The notes beneath the pieces were generated by a model that saw only the letters and a list, made by a program, of their open reading frames with translations, was not told the DNA's origin and searched no databases. Both the position numbers and the translations under genes were made by a program. From Acanthaster planci (taxonomy: Eukaryota > Echinodermata > Asteroidea > Valvatida > Acanthasteridae), in contig NW_019091427.1 in assembly GCF_001949145.1 (NCBI RefSeq), forward strand, positions 697,136 through 761,135: a stretch of DNA of 64,000 nt. Direction: 5' to 3'. Shown one piece after another: positions 1-14,380 of the stretch; positions within the stretch are counted from its first letter, which is position 1, and each line of letters opens with the position of its first letter.

Positions 1-233
1 GAGCAGGCAACGATTACACATCATAAGTTCTATGCAACCATATTCATGTCTGTAGGCTTTGCTCATTTTACAGCATTCAACCAACCCCTTGGGGCGGGCT
101 TATATTCACTGTGTGAATTCTGAATTCACACTTAAATGCATTACTTTGATGATAAAGGATCCCAGCAGCAAAGTAAATCATTTCATGTCTCAAGGAATCA
201 GTCCCAAAGATCGCTCTTAGGCCTACTTGGTAC

Positions 234-239
234 TTTATT
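234..239 (-). promoter_or_regulatory. Candidate poly(A) signal of the PLB1-like gene
   Basis: AATAAA on the minus strand about 84 bases beyond the PLB1-like stop codon. It is the nearest canonical signal and is correctly oriented. Bases 1-233 hold nothing else I can identify. Confidence 0.45.
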
Positions 240-322
240 GGCACAAAAAAATCTCTTGCCGTGGTTATATATTCAGCCTGTCGTTTAGAGGGCCGGATTT
301 CATTTGGTGTTTTTGTGCATCT

Positions 323-3300
323 TTAAAAAACTGATTCGTGAACCGCTTGGGCACCTTCCCCTTGTATCTGCTGATAGAATCTTTTAGATCCGGTCTTTTG
401 CCTGTATACAAGGTAAGACACGCCTCCCAGTAGAACCAAAACCGATACGACAATGAGGGCAACAACTCCCCCAGCAAGCCCGCCCTCATCGCCCGCTGGT
501 GGTTTATTTGGCTGCTGGCCTTGATTCTGGTCTGGATTCTGCTGTTGGTCGGACTGGTCCTGGTCTTGGTCCTGATCTTCATTTCCCGGGTTTTTCCAAG
601 AAGGCTTGCTGTTCATATTCGTGTAAAAGTAAGGAAAGTCCTGCAAGAAATTGCGAGAAAAATGCCGACCTTCAGCACAGCTAACAAAATGTATCTCAAC
701 CTTTTCCCGCTCAATGTACCTTTACATCACAGCCTTGCTAAGGGAGAGAAATGTCACGATCACATTCTGAACTGAAACTATGAAAAACTGAGAATCGATG
801 GCAAGTATTCTTCCTTTAAATATAGGCGTTTTGCCAGAATTGCGCAATTAAAAGACGTACATTGTATGTCTGATTATTAAAGTGCATATTTTATATTTAA
901 AGTGACCCGCCCAGTGTTCGTTAACCGGGGCGGTTGATGTGATATTTCGACAAAGGTTGTGAGGGTCTTCGGTACCTCCATTACATCTGTTTCGATACAG
1001 AGTTCGAGCAATCATTGTAGTGTTGTAGTTGAGCGCATTGCAAGTCCATAACAACTCTGGATCGTTACCAAGTCATAAAGTTTTCAAATGCACCGTGACA
1101 AAAGCATTCTTTTGTCACTCTTCCACTACCCATTCTTATAACTGGTCTTATGACAGGACTTGTGACAAGTCTGGAGCACAACACTCATTTTAAGCAGATT
1201 TTCTAAACAGATGGACTTTCCAAGCTCAATACCTCTGATGGACATCGAACGTTCTCTCCAGGCGTCCAACTTCTGTCTTTGGAGCCTACTGGTTTGATCT
1301 ATGTAAAGAAATGATCGATGATTAGTTTCTGGCGCAATTTATTCGTATCCAATGAGGCAGTCTTGAAAACATCGAAAACAGGCAGAACACCTGGAAAAGG
1401 ATGCGTTATTAATGAGACACAATAGCTGCTATCGAAATGTGCGTGGCCGATATAGGCCGACAGTTGGATATACATATACCCACATATGTTTACTTCTTTT
1501 ATTTCGCAAACATGTTTTCTTCTGTCAAAGCCGAGCATTGGGTCCTCATCGGCAATTAATGTAGGCCTATCTTGAGTGTCTTGCAGGTGACACGCAGGTT
1601 AACGAGTCTGTTGAAATCAATGGAGTACCGAAGTGTGACGTCACTGTGAACCAGAAAGTGCCGTGCAAACGAATGGAGTTGGTTCACGCGCTCATGCCTT
1701 TTACACACTAATTGTGCACGTGACGTATTCACTTCGGGACTCTATAGGCACAAAAGTTTGTCTTAATTAATTGGTGACTTTCTTCCATGCTCCATTATTC
1801 CACATGGTCCCCATAATAGCAGTGAAAGGCACAACCTTACTTATGAAAAGGAGTTATGTAGTTAGTGGGTAAAGTCCCATGACTGAACACAACTTCACCA
1901 TGTCTAGAGAATTGGACGCTATCCAATTGTTTGATTTTTAATTATATGACACGAATACCTATCGTCTTGACACGTACTGCGGCAAGGCATCATCGGCAAA
2001 CCGAATATTCCATCTTGCTGATAAATGGATATACCGGTTCACGTTGCCTCCATATGTACATGAAGTCTCCAGGGTCGAGTTCGGGCGGCCTGTTCTTGAC
2101 ATGGGTTTCTTGTTCTCGCGCTCGAACGGCGGGAACACGACTCAAGAACACTATTCTCGGTACAGGATCACACACCATTTCTTCGTCAGGGTTATATAGG
2201 AACACGCGGAAAAACTCGTGAGATTTAGATTTTGAACAGTTGCAAAAATAGAGAGATGGCTTACTAAGTCGGAGACAAAAAAGTTTTGCAAAATTAACAC
2301 CAATTGTATTCCATAACACAGAAATGAATGTTCCTGCTTAAATAGAAAAGAATTCGGCCCAGTTATCCAAGCATTAACTCTCGAATAATGTACATGGACG
2401 ACACCATGTTGCATGTTGCCTGTCACTAACTACAAGTGATAACGAATTGTACGTTCCCGGCGTTCGAGCGGCCGACCCAAGAACAACAATCAAGCTGTTC
2501 GTGAACATACGAGAACAAGCTACCCGAACTCATTCCATAGGATTTTCCTTGGTTCATATTAATGAAACAAATAGATGCTCCAACAATGTTATGAGTGATC
2601 AGTAGCTGATAAACTATCGTGCTCTTTCTTCTTCATAGTGGTAGCTGCGATGAATTTTCTTCGTCATAATTCAATGTATGAAGAATCTGTTTCCATTCGT
2701 ATTTGGTTAAATGCACTGAAAATGCTCTAAAATCATCCATGCTTTTCTGTACAACTGAGGGCGCTGATGCTGTGAAGTCATCTTGGGAAGACATGGTTCA
2801 GTATACATAGGTTTTTCTGTTAACCAAGAGAATTTACTTACTGGAATCATTTCTGAGAGAGGGATTGATGCTTGCTTTAATACTGCTATGCATATAAACA
2901 ACATTCAATCAGTAAAAAAGAGAACATTGAGTCCAGCAAAATCTACAAATATGTAGAACGTCTGCGTACAAACCAATGTAACATGGAAGCTGTCTTCCTG
3001 GGATGACATCGCAGTTTTTCTGATTAATATGGAATAACAGTGGGTATAAAAACCAAAAGACAGTGAAATATCCCTTTGTAATCGTAAAACAAAAGTTGGA
3101 AATGAAATATCCACTGCTCGTTCAAGAAAAAAATTTAAAAGCGGGAGAATCAGTGAAGTGAAGTTGCCGCCTCATCGCAATTTTGATTTCTGTGCAGGTC
3201 TCCTATGTCAACGACCTGCATTTTGAGGCAAGCCACTGAGCTTACTCACCATGTTATTCCAGGTAGCAATAGCCTGGGCACCATGGGCCTTTTGGCTAAA

Positions 3301-6300
3301 GTGGAAGCAATCTGGAGCGAAGAACGAAAGGTCAGGGGTGCCGTCCTGAAGAGTAAAACCACAGCACTGGTATAACATCATGAAAAGGCGTGGGCATGGC
3401 CAGAATATTTTGGGGGGACCACTATATTTTGAGGAGATTTCTAGGTTGGGGAAGCATTCATCAGCTCAGAACGGATAAACAATTAACAGAGAGACGGGGT
3501 ACACTTTGAGCATTTTTTATCCTTTTCAAGCAAACAGTGATTTTCATCCCGTTTCATATGTCTTTAATTTGTATTCATTTCTTCCTCTTTTGTTTATTTT
3601 TTCGTTTTTTTTGGGGGGGGGGCAACCCTCTTGCCCTAGCGATGGCAAATTTCCGGTTCCACATTGTCATTGTACAATATCTTCGATACGGTAATGTTTT
3701 TGGTTTGGAATGATGACCTGTCAAATAAGACAATTTGAAAAAGTCGAAAAGAATGATGCATAATTGACATGGGTGTAAATCCCGTAGTGGATGAGGGTAT
3801 ATATCCCCCGCTTTTTGTGGTGAGCAAAAAATTAAAGCCGATTTTGAAGAATTTTTCGGACGTCCAAACGAGTACGATGCATTCAGTATTACTCACAAAG
3901 GGAAAACAATAACAAAAGCCATAATATGCCATTCTGATGTAAGATTCTGCATAAATGTACTTTACAGATGTACATCTGTGTCATGAACATAGCCCGCTAT
4001 ATAATGTCATATGATGTCAGCCCCCCCCCTTTTCAAATGTCCATGGTCGGGCAAGTCATTCCCAATCTTTCCCCATCCCCCCAATTTACGACACTGATCA
4101 TTGATGTCACCTTTGAAGGTTCGATTATTTCATTTCTGAAGGGAAACACGGGAGTTACATACATTTTTTGCCAAGGTTGCGACGAAAGCAAATTAACATT
4201 TCCGCATTTAGGCCTACGCCACTGGGCGCGTCGCATTTCATGTACATGGTGCCAAATTTCATTGAAACAATTAGATAAATTCATATTTTATGTCCGTCCA
4301 AAACATGTACTATTAAAGGTGTATTAATTTTGGTAACACTGGCCCGTTTGCGTTTCCCTCTAAGAGCACAAGATTCAGTTTGTTCTGAGGATGCTGTACC
4401 CTACCGGATGTCGCGGTAGAAGTGTGTCCAGGAAAAACGGTTGGAAGACGGCGGCAAAATCATCTCGGTCGAATTTACCGCTGTTTATGCTATCTTGCAA
4501 CAGAGTCTGTGGGAATGATGAAACACGCAAATCACTGTGCAGTGATGAGTTCAGGCAAAGAAAATATGACAGATAATAATAACTCTTTGGCTCATTTTGT
4601 CTTCGTTTGGTGTTTTACATTATGAAGTGGGTTTCTTACCTGATACTGTTCTGTCGCTTTTTTCATCATCGTTCGTCCGCTTGCACTCATTCCACAAGGG
4701 CAAAGAACTCTAAAGGCATGAGAAAAAAATGCAAGTGGACTTAAGAACTTTAAAATGATTTTTCTTTGATTCCATTGAAACTACAGTTCGTAAACTGAGA
4801 AATCTAGGTGAAATATCTTCCTCATTTCAACCACTTCCAAGTGAAACTTTGGCATATACTCTGCATGCATTTAGTTCCCTGGTTCAAAGTTAAGAATTAA
4901 TGTACGCCCTTTCCAAAGTGTCCGACATGCCGAAGTCATGGCTTGCAAAGAGTCTGTCAGTATCCTTATTTGGCATTTGTCCTTCAATTTGAACGGAGTG
5001 TCAAGTTTTCCTCCTAAGATTTGCCAAAAAGAGTAAGGGGTGATTTGTCAGAATAATTTAAAGATTTGAGTCCTTACAGGGGCGGCTGATGGCGCGAGCG
5101 ATGTGTGACCCACTCATAATAACGAAGGACAAATTGCGCAGGCAACACGGAACAGTTTTGCTTTGTGTTACCAACAACATATTTCAAAACCTTTATATCG
5201 TCCCATTTTGAAACAGCATTTTGCCTTCATTTTTCACAGGAATGGGGGTTCCATGCTGAACCCGTTACTGTGTTGCGGAATAGGGTTCTAATGATCTAGA
5301 ATGGCTATACAGTCACGAACAGCTCCAGGCTAGTCAATGTGCCAAAAATTGCCTGCGAGGACCGAATCACGATTTTGAATGCTGTCAAATTCTGTGATTC
5401 CCTTGCATGTGGACCGGATGATTTTTAAGGAAAATGTAATCTGCCAGTAGGATTATCAGCTTGTAATCCTGAAAGTATCGGACCAAACGGGGCTCCCAAA
5501 TCGCTCTATTTTTGCAATAGAGTGTAGGCCTCCCTCATGACCGTTTTGAGGGATGATTATCACTGGAAAGAAATATCTTCAAAATCTATCAGTTAAGCAT
5601 GTGAAAATCAAAGGAAAAATAAAAGATGAGGAAGCGAGCGTAAATTGGATATGTGTCTTGAACACCTGAGAAACCTGTGCGTATTTTTCCTGATGTTTTG
5701 AAACATGTGTTTATCACTGTTATCTATGGCAGCTTATCAACGGGTCATCAACCTGGCCTTACAAAAGCAGGAGCCAGTACTATCATTTTACATTTTAAAA
5801 TGTAACTCTATGACCTCATCTTAGAAGAAAGAGTACATCAGGTGCAAGGGCGCCGCCAGCACTTTATCAAAGGGGTGGGATTTTTTTTCGGGGGGGGGGG
5901 CAAAGCAATCATCAGCAGCAAACTGATAAATTATGAATGGCAGACAGCGGTCACTTCCAAGGTATTTTGGCATCAAATTGGTAATTTCCACCCCATTTCC
6001 TCTTTTTCATTTCTCTCGCTCTTGAAACTTTTATTTTATTCTTCCTCCAGGGATGGGGGTTTACACCTGCTTTCTTCCCCCGTGACGCGGATGTAGAGAA
6101 CAATCCCGAGAGAAAAAAATCGGCCAACATTTCTTCCTTGGTAATATCTACAGTGTACTCTGCTTGGAAAGGTACCACAGTCACGTCATACTGTGTAAAT
6201 TTAAGAAAAAAATGGAGAAAAAATAATTTTAAAATGACTTGCTTCGGTGATGTAAGATTAATGCCTGGGGTTTCTGCCGGGAAACTTACTGGTGTAAAAC

Positions 6301-9300
6301 ATCACAGACAAATCCTTTAATCTCGGCTACACGCCACGCCTCCAGTATGCCAACGACATTGACAAACATCCGGGGAATCTGAGAGGAAGGGAATATCACA
6401 GGAAAGAGCAGGAAAGAGACATCAGGTCTATTTAGTAAAGATGTTGTTTCTCTTTGCAGATTTCCACATTCACCACAATACGATGTTCCTTAAACTAGTT
6501 CCCAAATTTTCTTGGTATCCGCTTTGAGCAGAAGAACCTCTATTCGGTTGAAAAGAGCCACATGTCAGGAGTGTTCATTTTGCTGGTACATAGCAACGCG
6601 CCTGTAACGCGTGCTTGTTATGGTCGTTTGTGAACTAGTGTAGTGCATGTCTGACCAAAGGGGCTCTGTTGCTAGGAAAATGGCGCCCTCTTTTGGTCCT
6701 CCTCGGGGCCCATTTCCGGGCACAATTATTCTTCTTCACTTCTACACACCTATACGCCGTCTTAGACATAACCTCATAAGTGAAATGGTGGCTATCAGCC
6801 GTCACTATTGTTAACATCACCTGTTTTGGGCGAGCGCAGTGAATAGATAATATCTGCCCAACCTCACCTCAGACAAAATCTGTATGGCCTCTTCCACATT
6901 GGCCACGTAGTTCTCCGGCGAGAAACGTTCGGGATTTTTGCACTGTCGACACAGGTCGTTCCCGCCAATGAACAGGGTCACCAGCTTCCAGTCGTGATCT
7001 ATATCGACAAATGCATCACTACGCATGCGCTCAATCAGCTTCCTAGCCTGACCCGGCATGTCTCTATGCACACGAAAAAATATTAATGACGAGCCAAGTT
7101 GTAAGTAAAATGGACATTAAAAAATGCTTATGTTTAGGTTGACCATAACATCACATGTTTTAGCAAAGACTTCTTGCGCTTAAGTGGAAAGCTTTTAATT
7201 GTTTTATCATTACAGGTATGAAATATAGGTCAAAAAGACTGACTCATACCCATCAAAATTAAACTTTTGAGCGGTGAAACTGGAAGTAAAATTGTGCAGA
7301 GACTTTTAATGAAAGAATCTGCATAACGCTATATAGTTTTTCTCCAGTTGTGTCGCGTCTCCACAAAATGTGGTTTATACACAGTTTACAGATATAATTT
7401 TCAGTCATTTTGTTCTCTATATCACTGGCTGGGATGAAATAGTTAACTGATGTCCATCCGTCATGACTGATCAGAGCAGCTTTCAATGACTTACTCTGCA
7501 ATAGCTCCCGGCTTTGCCACGTTCAGCCGAGACCTCGGATTGTCCACGCCTCCTGTACCCGTGGAATAACCGTATATATACCTGTTATACGCCTTTAGAA
7601 TATCTGTTGAGGATAAAATGAAGTAAAAAAAAAAAAACATCAACAAGAACAGAACAAAGGCAGCTTGACATCCCTCTGCATTGGCAAAAACGACAGCAAG
7701 TCAACTAACAGAATGCTTGGAATAGAACCGATTTTAAGCTCACTTAATTCTCTAGAAATATTCACTACACTTGACAAAGTCCGGGACAGACTGTGGAGAT
7801 GTGGTATCTTGAGAACTGAAGAGGATGAGTGACCGCGCTAAAAGGGCCATGAGTAGTAATTTCAACAGCTTTATTTCTATAATATCTTACGACTGGCAAT
7901 ATGTAATAGGTAATATCGTACGACTTATAACATGCAACAATTTCAATAACTTATTGTAAACCTATGGGCGCATCAAGAAACTCTAATCGTGACAGCTGCA
8001 ATACATAGAGAGCAGATAGAGCATGGAATTCTTCCATAGTTCGTTGGCAAGGGTACCCATTGAAGTGGCACTTTCAGAAGAATGAACACTCTGAATCTGT
8101 CAAACTCACTGGGAACTGTGATGACGCTGGATATGTCCTGGTCGCCCCCGATCCTGTTAAATCAAACGGATTGCATTGTTTCATAAAACCTGGAAAAATA
8201 TTAGCATGAGAAGTGCAAGCAACAGAATCATTGGTGTCACAAGGCGGCAAAGTGGCGCTCCCCCATTCCTTAATAATGTGAAAAATAAAACGGAAAAAGG
8301 GGAATAGCGAAAGAAATGAAAAAAAAATAGGCCTACGTGACAGGGGATTTAAATCATCAATCTGCTTAAAAATCTCCCAAAATTGTCCCCCATCTGCCTT
8401 TTATTGTTTGTTTTTTAGCTGATGAGTGCTGTGTCCCCCTTAAAATTTCCTCACTAAAAAGACGTTTGCCCCCACTATAAAAATATCCTTCTGACGCCAA
8501 CCAACATAGCCCCACAAGTGACTGCATGAAGAGGAATTAATATGACAATAGCAGTTAAATAAAGTACAGGTATAAGAACTTAACATTTGGCTAGGAACTG
8601 ATGATGTTATTGGATTGTCTTCTTATTCGACACGAGTTATGTCGGACACTGGACGTCAAATTCAGTTTCTGTATTTAAACTTTTTTCTTTCATGTGTCAT
8701 TTTTGATTGGAGTTTGTCATTTTCAAATCCACTTCCGATAATGTTGGGTCTATTTTGTTTTCACTTACGGTGCTGACAGGCCTCTGTACTCTATGGCAAC
8801 CCCAATGAGCGTTTTTGCACCGGCGCCATTGGCTGCCTAATATGTGTAAAAAATACAATAAGTAGTATGCAATAGTAGGACAATGTTGGTGAAGTTGTGA
8901 AAGGTTTATATAAATTAAGGTCACGTTGTGGTCAGCTGAAAGGGTCTAAAGCAAGGTACAGTACATTCATTAATACAACAATACCTTATTTTCAATTTTT
9001 GGGTTTGCTACTTTTCGCGACAGGGCATTTTCATGCCTTTTTTGTTAGTAAGTCTTTACATATCGACTGGCAAAATTGTCATGGCATTGCAGGAAAAAAA
9101 CCGTTGCAATTATTTGTGGACAAAAACTTCTGGAGTTTTGAGTATATCAAGCTGGCCTTAGTATTTTATTTTTCCGTGTCAGTAAATGGCCATAAGCTAG
9201 AAGGCGACAATGTTTTGGAACTAATTTTGGATGCACAGTAATTTGAAGAGTATGCTCTGAACAGTGTCTTTGCGGAATGAAGTCACGCAAAAGCGCCCTC

Positions 9301-12300
9301 GGTTGTCAAGAAAAGCACGGACATGTAAAGCAGAGATGTCGCACAGTTTTCAAAGATCTACCCTCAGATCAGTGCGGTCATACGCCAACTCGCACGCGTG
9401 CCTTGTTCTCGAATGAGCGCGTCATTTTGAAAGACCACTAGCTCAATGTAAACATCTGAACTAGCATTCGTAAATATTACATCTATAAGAAAAATAATTT
9501 ATTTTTGGCCAGCATGTATTACATGTATATCTAAAAAGTAGGAACATAGGCCTAGACATGCATTGTTGGGCAAAAAACTTACTGTAAGAGAGTCTCCTAA
9601 GGCGGCAACAACGTTGAAATCACCAGGACGCAATTTGTTCACTGAAAATAATAATAATAAAAAAGCAGTGACGACTAACGTTAGTATTACGAATAATTGC
9701 AGCTGTTGATAATCTAGTTAACAGTGTTAAACAAAATAGAGCATGAAAGTAAAAGGTCACGTAGCGAGCTTCCGGAACCCTTGCGCGGTCTGCCTATATA
9801 TATTTTACATGGGGCCGTCCAATCACGTTTGATAATTTTTGAAACACTCATGTTGGAACTTTACCTTTGTTTTCCTCAAGTAACATTGAGGAAAAGTCAC
9901 CTGGAGATCATTAAAAAACGAATTTCATTTACGACCTTTCACTTCCAGCAGTATCGTATCTAAATTTCCTTGTTCACACGTTTGTTTCCACTGCCCGTGC
10001 TAACGTGAAAACGAGATTGTACAACGTTTCAAAGATTTATCTACCTGCACTTGATGGGTTCTAGATTCCGTTAAGTTGACAAGACGCAGCTCTTGTCAGC
10101 AAAGGTTTAATAAAATATTAGCATCTTTCTTAAAAGTACATATAGATTAATGCTTTAAATTTATTACCTAACAAATTACAAAATTCTGTAAAATGTTTGG
10201 ATCTGTTTTTATGATTTACCGACAGGCTACCATGAAATTTCGAACCGTAAATGTTCATCTGCGTACAAGACGTGCATCCGCAATGCACTTTTCTTCATGT
10301 ATTTTAGATTTTCTTGAAGTGATGGGTCAATTTTTGGCACGATACACTATGACCATGTAACAAAAGAAGTACGGTGCACTAACAATGGACGCTCATTGTT
10401 AGTGCACTGTGTTTCATTTATTAGATGTTCGTAGTGATATTTCTCTTTGAGGTTAGGTAATTGTTCAGTTTCTATAAATTGATATACTAGTATTTTTCAA
10501 AGCTTTTTTTTAAAAAGTAAGTGAACGAAAAAGTATGAATAATTCATATTGTACATTATTTTTCCTATCCAAGGGTTCCGGAAGTGCGCAGTCAGGGGTC
10601 AACTTTCAGGCCCTATACATTCGACGCCTACATTGCCTACAAAAAGTCGAGAACATTCTCAAGATTTAATCTGAAATTGGTCACATTATTTGCAATCGAC
10701 AATGAATGAGAAACAAAAATCTGTCCTGTTTATTCACGAAAGAGTGAAAAATTAGTCTGACCTGAAGTCGGTTTAACGGGTGACACTGACGGCTCACAGT
10801 GGAATTTGGCATCCACAGGTATCTGAGTTTCAAGAATGGAAGCGTTAAACAAAATACAAACTACAGGCTTTAGAACGGGATTGGCGGCTTTGTACCGAGA
10901 AAGTTCAAAACTTACTCCAATCCTCAGATTTAAATATACGTATTTAGAAAAAAAACCAAAAAGTGTTGGAATTGGTCTTTCGCTTTAAGTCCTCTTAAAA
11001 TGCTACACAAATAACTTGGCGACAGTTGAAGCTGAAGGGCTGGCTTATTTTTATGAGATAGAACACGCTCAATATACGAAACACCTTCAGGTTGAACCCC
11101 GGCTAGTTTGTATTGAGAAAGCAACATTCTCTCATACTTACTTTCGACGAATTTCGGTTGAGCTCGTCAATTGGTGACGGATCTCCGTATCCATACTTAT
11201 CCAGAGTTTCTATAAGTGTGACATACTCATCCCAGAAACCTTTAGTTCCAAAAAAAGAGGCAAAATTAATCTCAGCAGATGCAGGCCAGATTCCAATCAG
11301 GGATCTATCGACCCATGCTTACAATGTTATGACAGTTTCTTTTTGAGACACTTCTTTTCCTTTCTTCTTCGTTCTGATTTTGCTGTCAAGTGTTTATTTC
11401 CTACATGACGGGTATATATTTAGGGTCAAGGGGGCGATCTTTTTTTTGCAAACATTTAGGGCCCAGCTGTATATGGAGAGACTTGCGCAAACCACAGACT
11501 TTGGAACCAAAATGGTTGTTTATTATGTGCAGGACAGCATGCAGATATTGTGTGCTAACTGTTCATGTGCGGTGATGCATAATCCAAGAGCAGTTCCAGA
11601 GCCATTTTTGGAGGGTGGGGGGAGACTCTTGGCACGTAACGTCACCTTTAACTTTTGCTACTGCAAATCCATATTTTTATGGGGGGGTGGAACTGCGCCT
11701 GGCAAAATTCACTAGTTTGATTCCAACAATTGAGACACTCGTGTTGCAACTCTCTCACTTAAACAGCTCTGTTTGTTAATATAGTGCTATAGACAGCGTG
11801 AACTGACCAGTCACCATGCACCTAAGATCCCAGTTTTCCAGATTGAGTTCCCACATCTTGAATATTTTGTCAAGAGCAACTAACTCTTGGTTTATCTTTT
11901 CCTTATCTTTTGCTTTAGCTGTCCAAGGGAAGTTAACGAAGACGCAGTATCAGAATCATTACTTATCAGAATACTTTATTCGTCAATTGAGTTCAAATTA
12001 GGTTACACTCAACGTCAGCTAAAAATAACCACGTTTCCACACACATTACTCAGATAAGCTGCAGTGTTAATGCATAATGTTACAAAGTATGCCAATCTGC
12101 GTGGCCCGTGTGGATGATTCAGCTTAGCTTTCCGTGTCATCTATCTCTTCATTGCAAGTCTTGCCATTTACAGGTTTTTGCAAAATGAAGTAAGATCGAT
12201 TTTGATGGATTATTTGACAACGTTTGGATTCTAATCGTGGCTTTATGACTAAACTATAATAAGAGTTCCAAGTTGCCAGAGTAACATTTGAGCTAAACCT

Positions 12301-14380
12301 TTCAAAGAGAAGCTTGAGCAGTGATTTTCATGAAGATGGGAAATTAATAGATACATCAAAAGAAGGAGTTCTTTTGCTTTTTTAAACCCCGCCTCACACC
12401 TGAACTTTTTTAAATTGAGCATGGCAACTGTCTTACGGTCTCACGTGGCGGAAAAGTTGCAAAAATTTACATCGCACTCTAATTTTCGTGGTTAGCGAAG
12501 GGCGGGTGAGTTTCTGCTGAGCAGAGAGCTCTCAGTGTCTTCGTGGCAACTAGCACAAGCCCCCCCCAAAAAATTAACACTTGTGCAACTTATGTTCTCT
12601 TTCAATGAGTGAAAAATGTTTGACATCATTTGTGTAAAGTGTACTGAAAGGTACTTTTTTTGAAAGCTTATAGAATTGACCCAAGGGATTCAGGGCCCGT
12701 GTTGCCGTGTTGTCATTAGAGGAAGACGTCGCTCAGTTTTTGGATTTTCTGTTCAAAATTGTGCGCCAAAAAGTCCGGGAAAAGGTTGCTTATTGGTTTA
12801 TTGCAAGGTGTACTTACACAACATTGAGTCAGTAAAGAAAAAGAAATAAAAACAGCAACACACAAGAAAAGGCAGTTGTGCAAATATCAACGTCTGCCTG
12901 AAATGACATAGTTTGAAAAGTCAAACAGGTACCAAAATGCCATGATTGAAAACAGCGAAAGATTAAGACTCAAGACTTTATTCTGCACAGGTGTGTCAGA
13001 ACAGTCCATTGCCAAGACACCGCAGACTTGCTCTGTGGGTTCCCGTCTCATTATGTAAATTTTTGACTTCATGGCGTTATAAAAAGTGTCATCATCTCCC
13101 TCTTTCGTGTTATCGACATCTAAAAACGAAACAAAACAATTAAATACACTCAAAATGAGAGCGCAGATTTAGAGAGCGCCAGTCATCGAAATAGTCGCTT
13201 CATGGTTATGTTAAATTGTGATATGATTTTCTAAAATTCTTCACATGTCGCCCATTTAATAATTTGAAGAAAATGGGTAAATGGTCTTTGAAATGTTAGG
13301 AAAATCATGACGCACAATAAAAACTGTGTTGCCTTTTTTGAAAATCAATATCTCAATTGTCATTCTTACAATAATTATAATATTTTCCATTTTCATGACA
13401 GCGTAACTCCCGTCATAGACATTCCAGAATAGTTTTGATAGCATCATGGGGTTTCCACAAATTTTATACATAGAACACAAAAGAGATAAATTTCACCAGG
13501 TGGGGTTTGCCAGATCAAATCACAATTTGACTAATTCTAACTGCAAACTGTCGACTTCAGCTGTTACAGTGTGAAAGTGAAAACTTGAATCTCAGTGACT
13601 GTGCATTCCCCATCATACTTGAACATAGTAAAATGGTAAAAGAAAAATGCCCATGCCATCTTGTTGTAATGAATGATTCTCAACATAGCTACACGTATGT
13701 GAGGTCTGTATTACCACATGCCAGGTAGTGCATGCGTGTTGATCGTCCCAAAGACTGCAGCTTAATTTTGACAGCTCAGGTGATTTAAATGTGTTCATAA
13801 AACAATCTGAGCGTTTTTCATGACTGTGCCCAACGAGGAAGGTCAAGATAATTCGGAAAATTTTTGCCAAACGCCCACGATCCGTAAACAACCTCCTCCC
13901 CTCATACAATTTCCGCTCGTGAAATTGACAAAATAGACTACCTAAGCCTAATCCTTAACAACTTTCCCACAAAAGGAACAGATTTAAATCTGCTGACCAT
14001 TATTGTAACATAGGCTTCACATATTTTATAAATATTGTGCACAAACGTTTACATCAAAATATATCTTAAAAGCAACGCAAATTAAAATAAATACGCTCAA
14101 AACGTATACTTGTTCCGAAATGAAGTGTTTTAAAGAGACCCATGCACCATGCTTAACGTGCGTAAAGTTCTTGCCTTCAGTTCATTCCAGAAATTATCGT
14201 AGTCTTTGAATGGAATAGGGTAGAACCAGAAATCCTATACCTGTTAGCCCCTTATACCGTAAAAGTAAATCGTCCTAAAATATGAACAAAAGACGAGGGG
14301 AACTTACTTTCAATTTCGTCAGCAACCGAAGCTGTGATGACCAAGCAGAAGACGGCCAACTGAAGACCAAAAATTCTCAT
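323..14380 (-). CDS. PLB1: Phospholipase B1-like GDSL lipase, 14 coding exons
   Basis: Membrane-anchored GDSL phospholipase/lysophospholipase, expected at the cell surface or secreted. Coding exons from 5' to 3': 14308-14380, 11142-11239, 10762-10822, 9583-9641, 8769-8836, 8110-8153, 7495-7603, 6868-7063, 6290-6378, 4640-4709, 4405-4506, 3250-3345, 1233-1298, 323-640. All junctions are GT-AG and in phase, giving 482 residues. Residues 1-20 are a signal peptide ([20 protein letters not shown]). The catalytic Ser lies in AALGDSLT (about 95), block III is FIGGND (N206), and the catalytic Asp/His are in APDCFHF (D335, H338). A Gln/Asp-rich stalk (396-425) precedes a transmembrane helix (about 432-455) and a short basic tail. 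There is one lipase repeat, whereas mammalian PLB1 has four. The start is set by the signal peptide. Exon 1 splices in phase directly to the 11142-11239 exon. Family assignment is strong; orthology to PLB1 rather than a lineage paralogue is inferred. Confidence 0.9.
2077..2531. repeat. Element with imperfect inverted repeats in a PLB1 intron
   Basis: The left arm (2077-2137, starting GAGTTCGGGCGGCCTGTTCT) is repeated in inverted orientation at 2453-2531. The arms share GTTCTTG/GTTCTCG words and a terminal CGAACGCCGGGAAC-like block. The roughly 315-base centre contains an open frame with no recognisable domain. This looks like a non-autonomous terminal-inverted-repeat element, or two inverted copies of a repeat. 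No clear target-site duplication is visible. Confidence 0.5.
3394..3640. repeat. Poly-G-containing interspersed repeat, copy 1
   Basis: Contains 'ggggggaccact', 'ttgaggagatttct' and 'cattcatcagct' blocks followed by a T-rich stretch and a G-run (about 3612-3622). Related sequence occurs in inverted orientation at about 8220-8500 and in part at about 5850-6010, all in PLB1 introns. Probably one non-autonomous repeat family; it has no coding capacity. Confidence 0.4.
8220..8500. repeat. Poly-G-containing interspersed repeat, inverted copy
   Basis: Read on the minus strand this matches the repeat at 3394-3640: ATTTTTATAGTGGGGGC, a GTGAGGAAATTTTAAGG block and ACTCATCAGCT appear in the same order. 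It lies between the PLB1 exons at 8110-8153 and 8769-8836. Confidence 0.4.

Noticed and set aside
12960-13119. Possible extra PLB1 exon (minus strand, [20 protein letters not shown])
   Set aside because: It has an acceptor-like start but no usable donor in the needed phase. Exon 14308-14380 joins exon 11142-11239 in phase without it.
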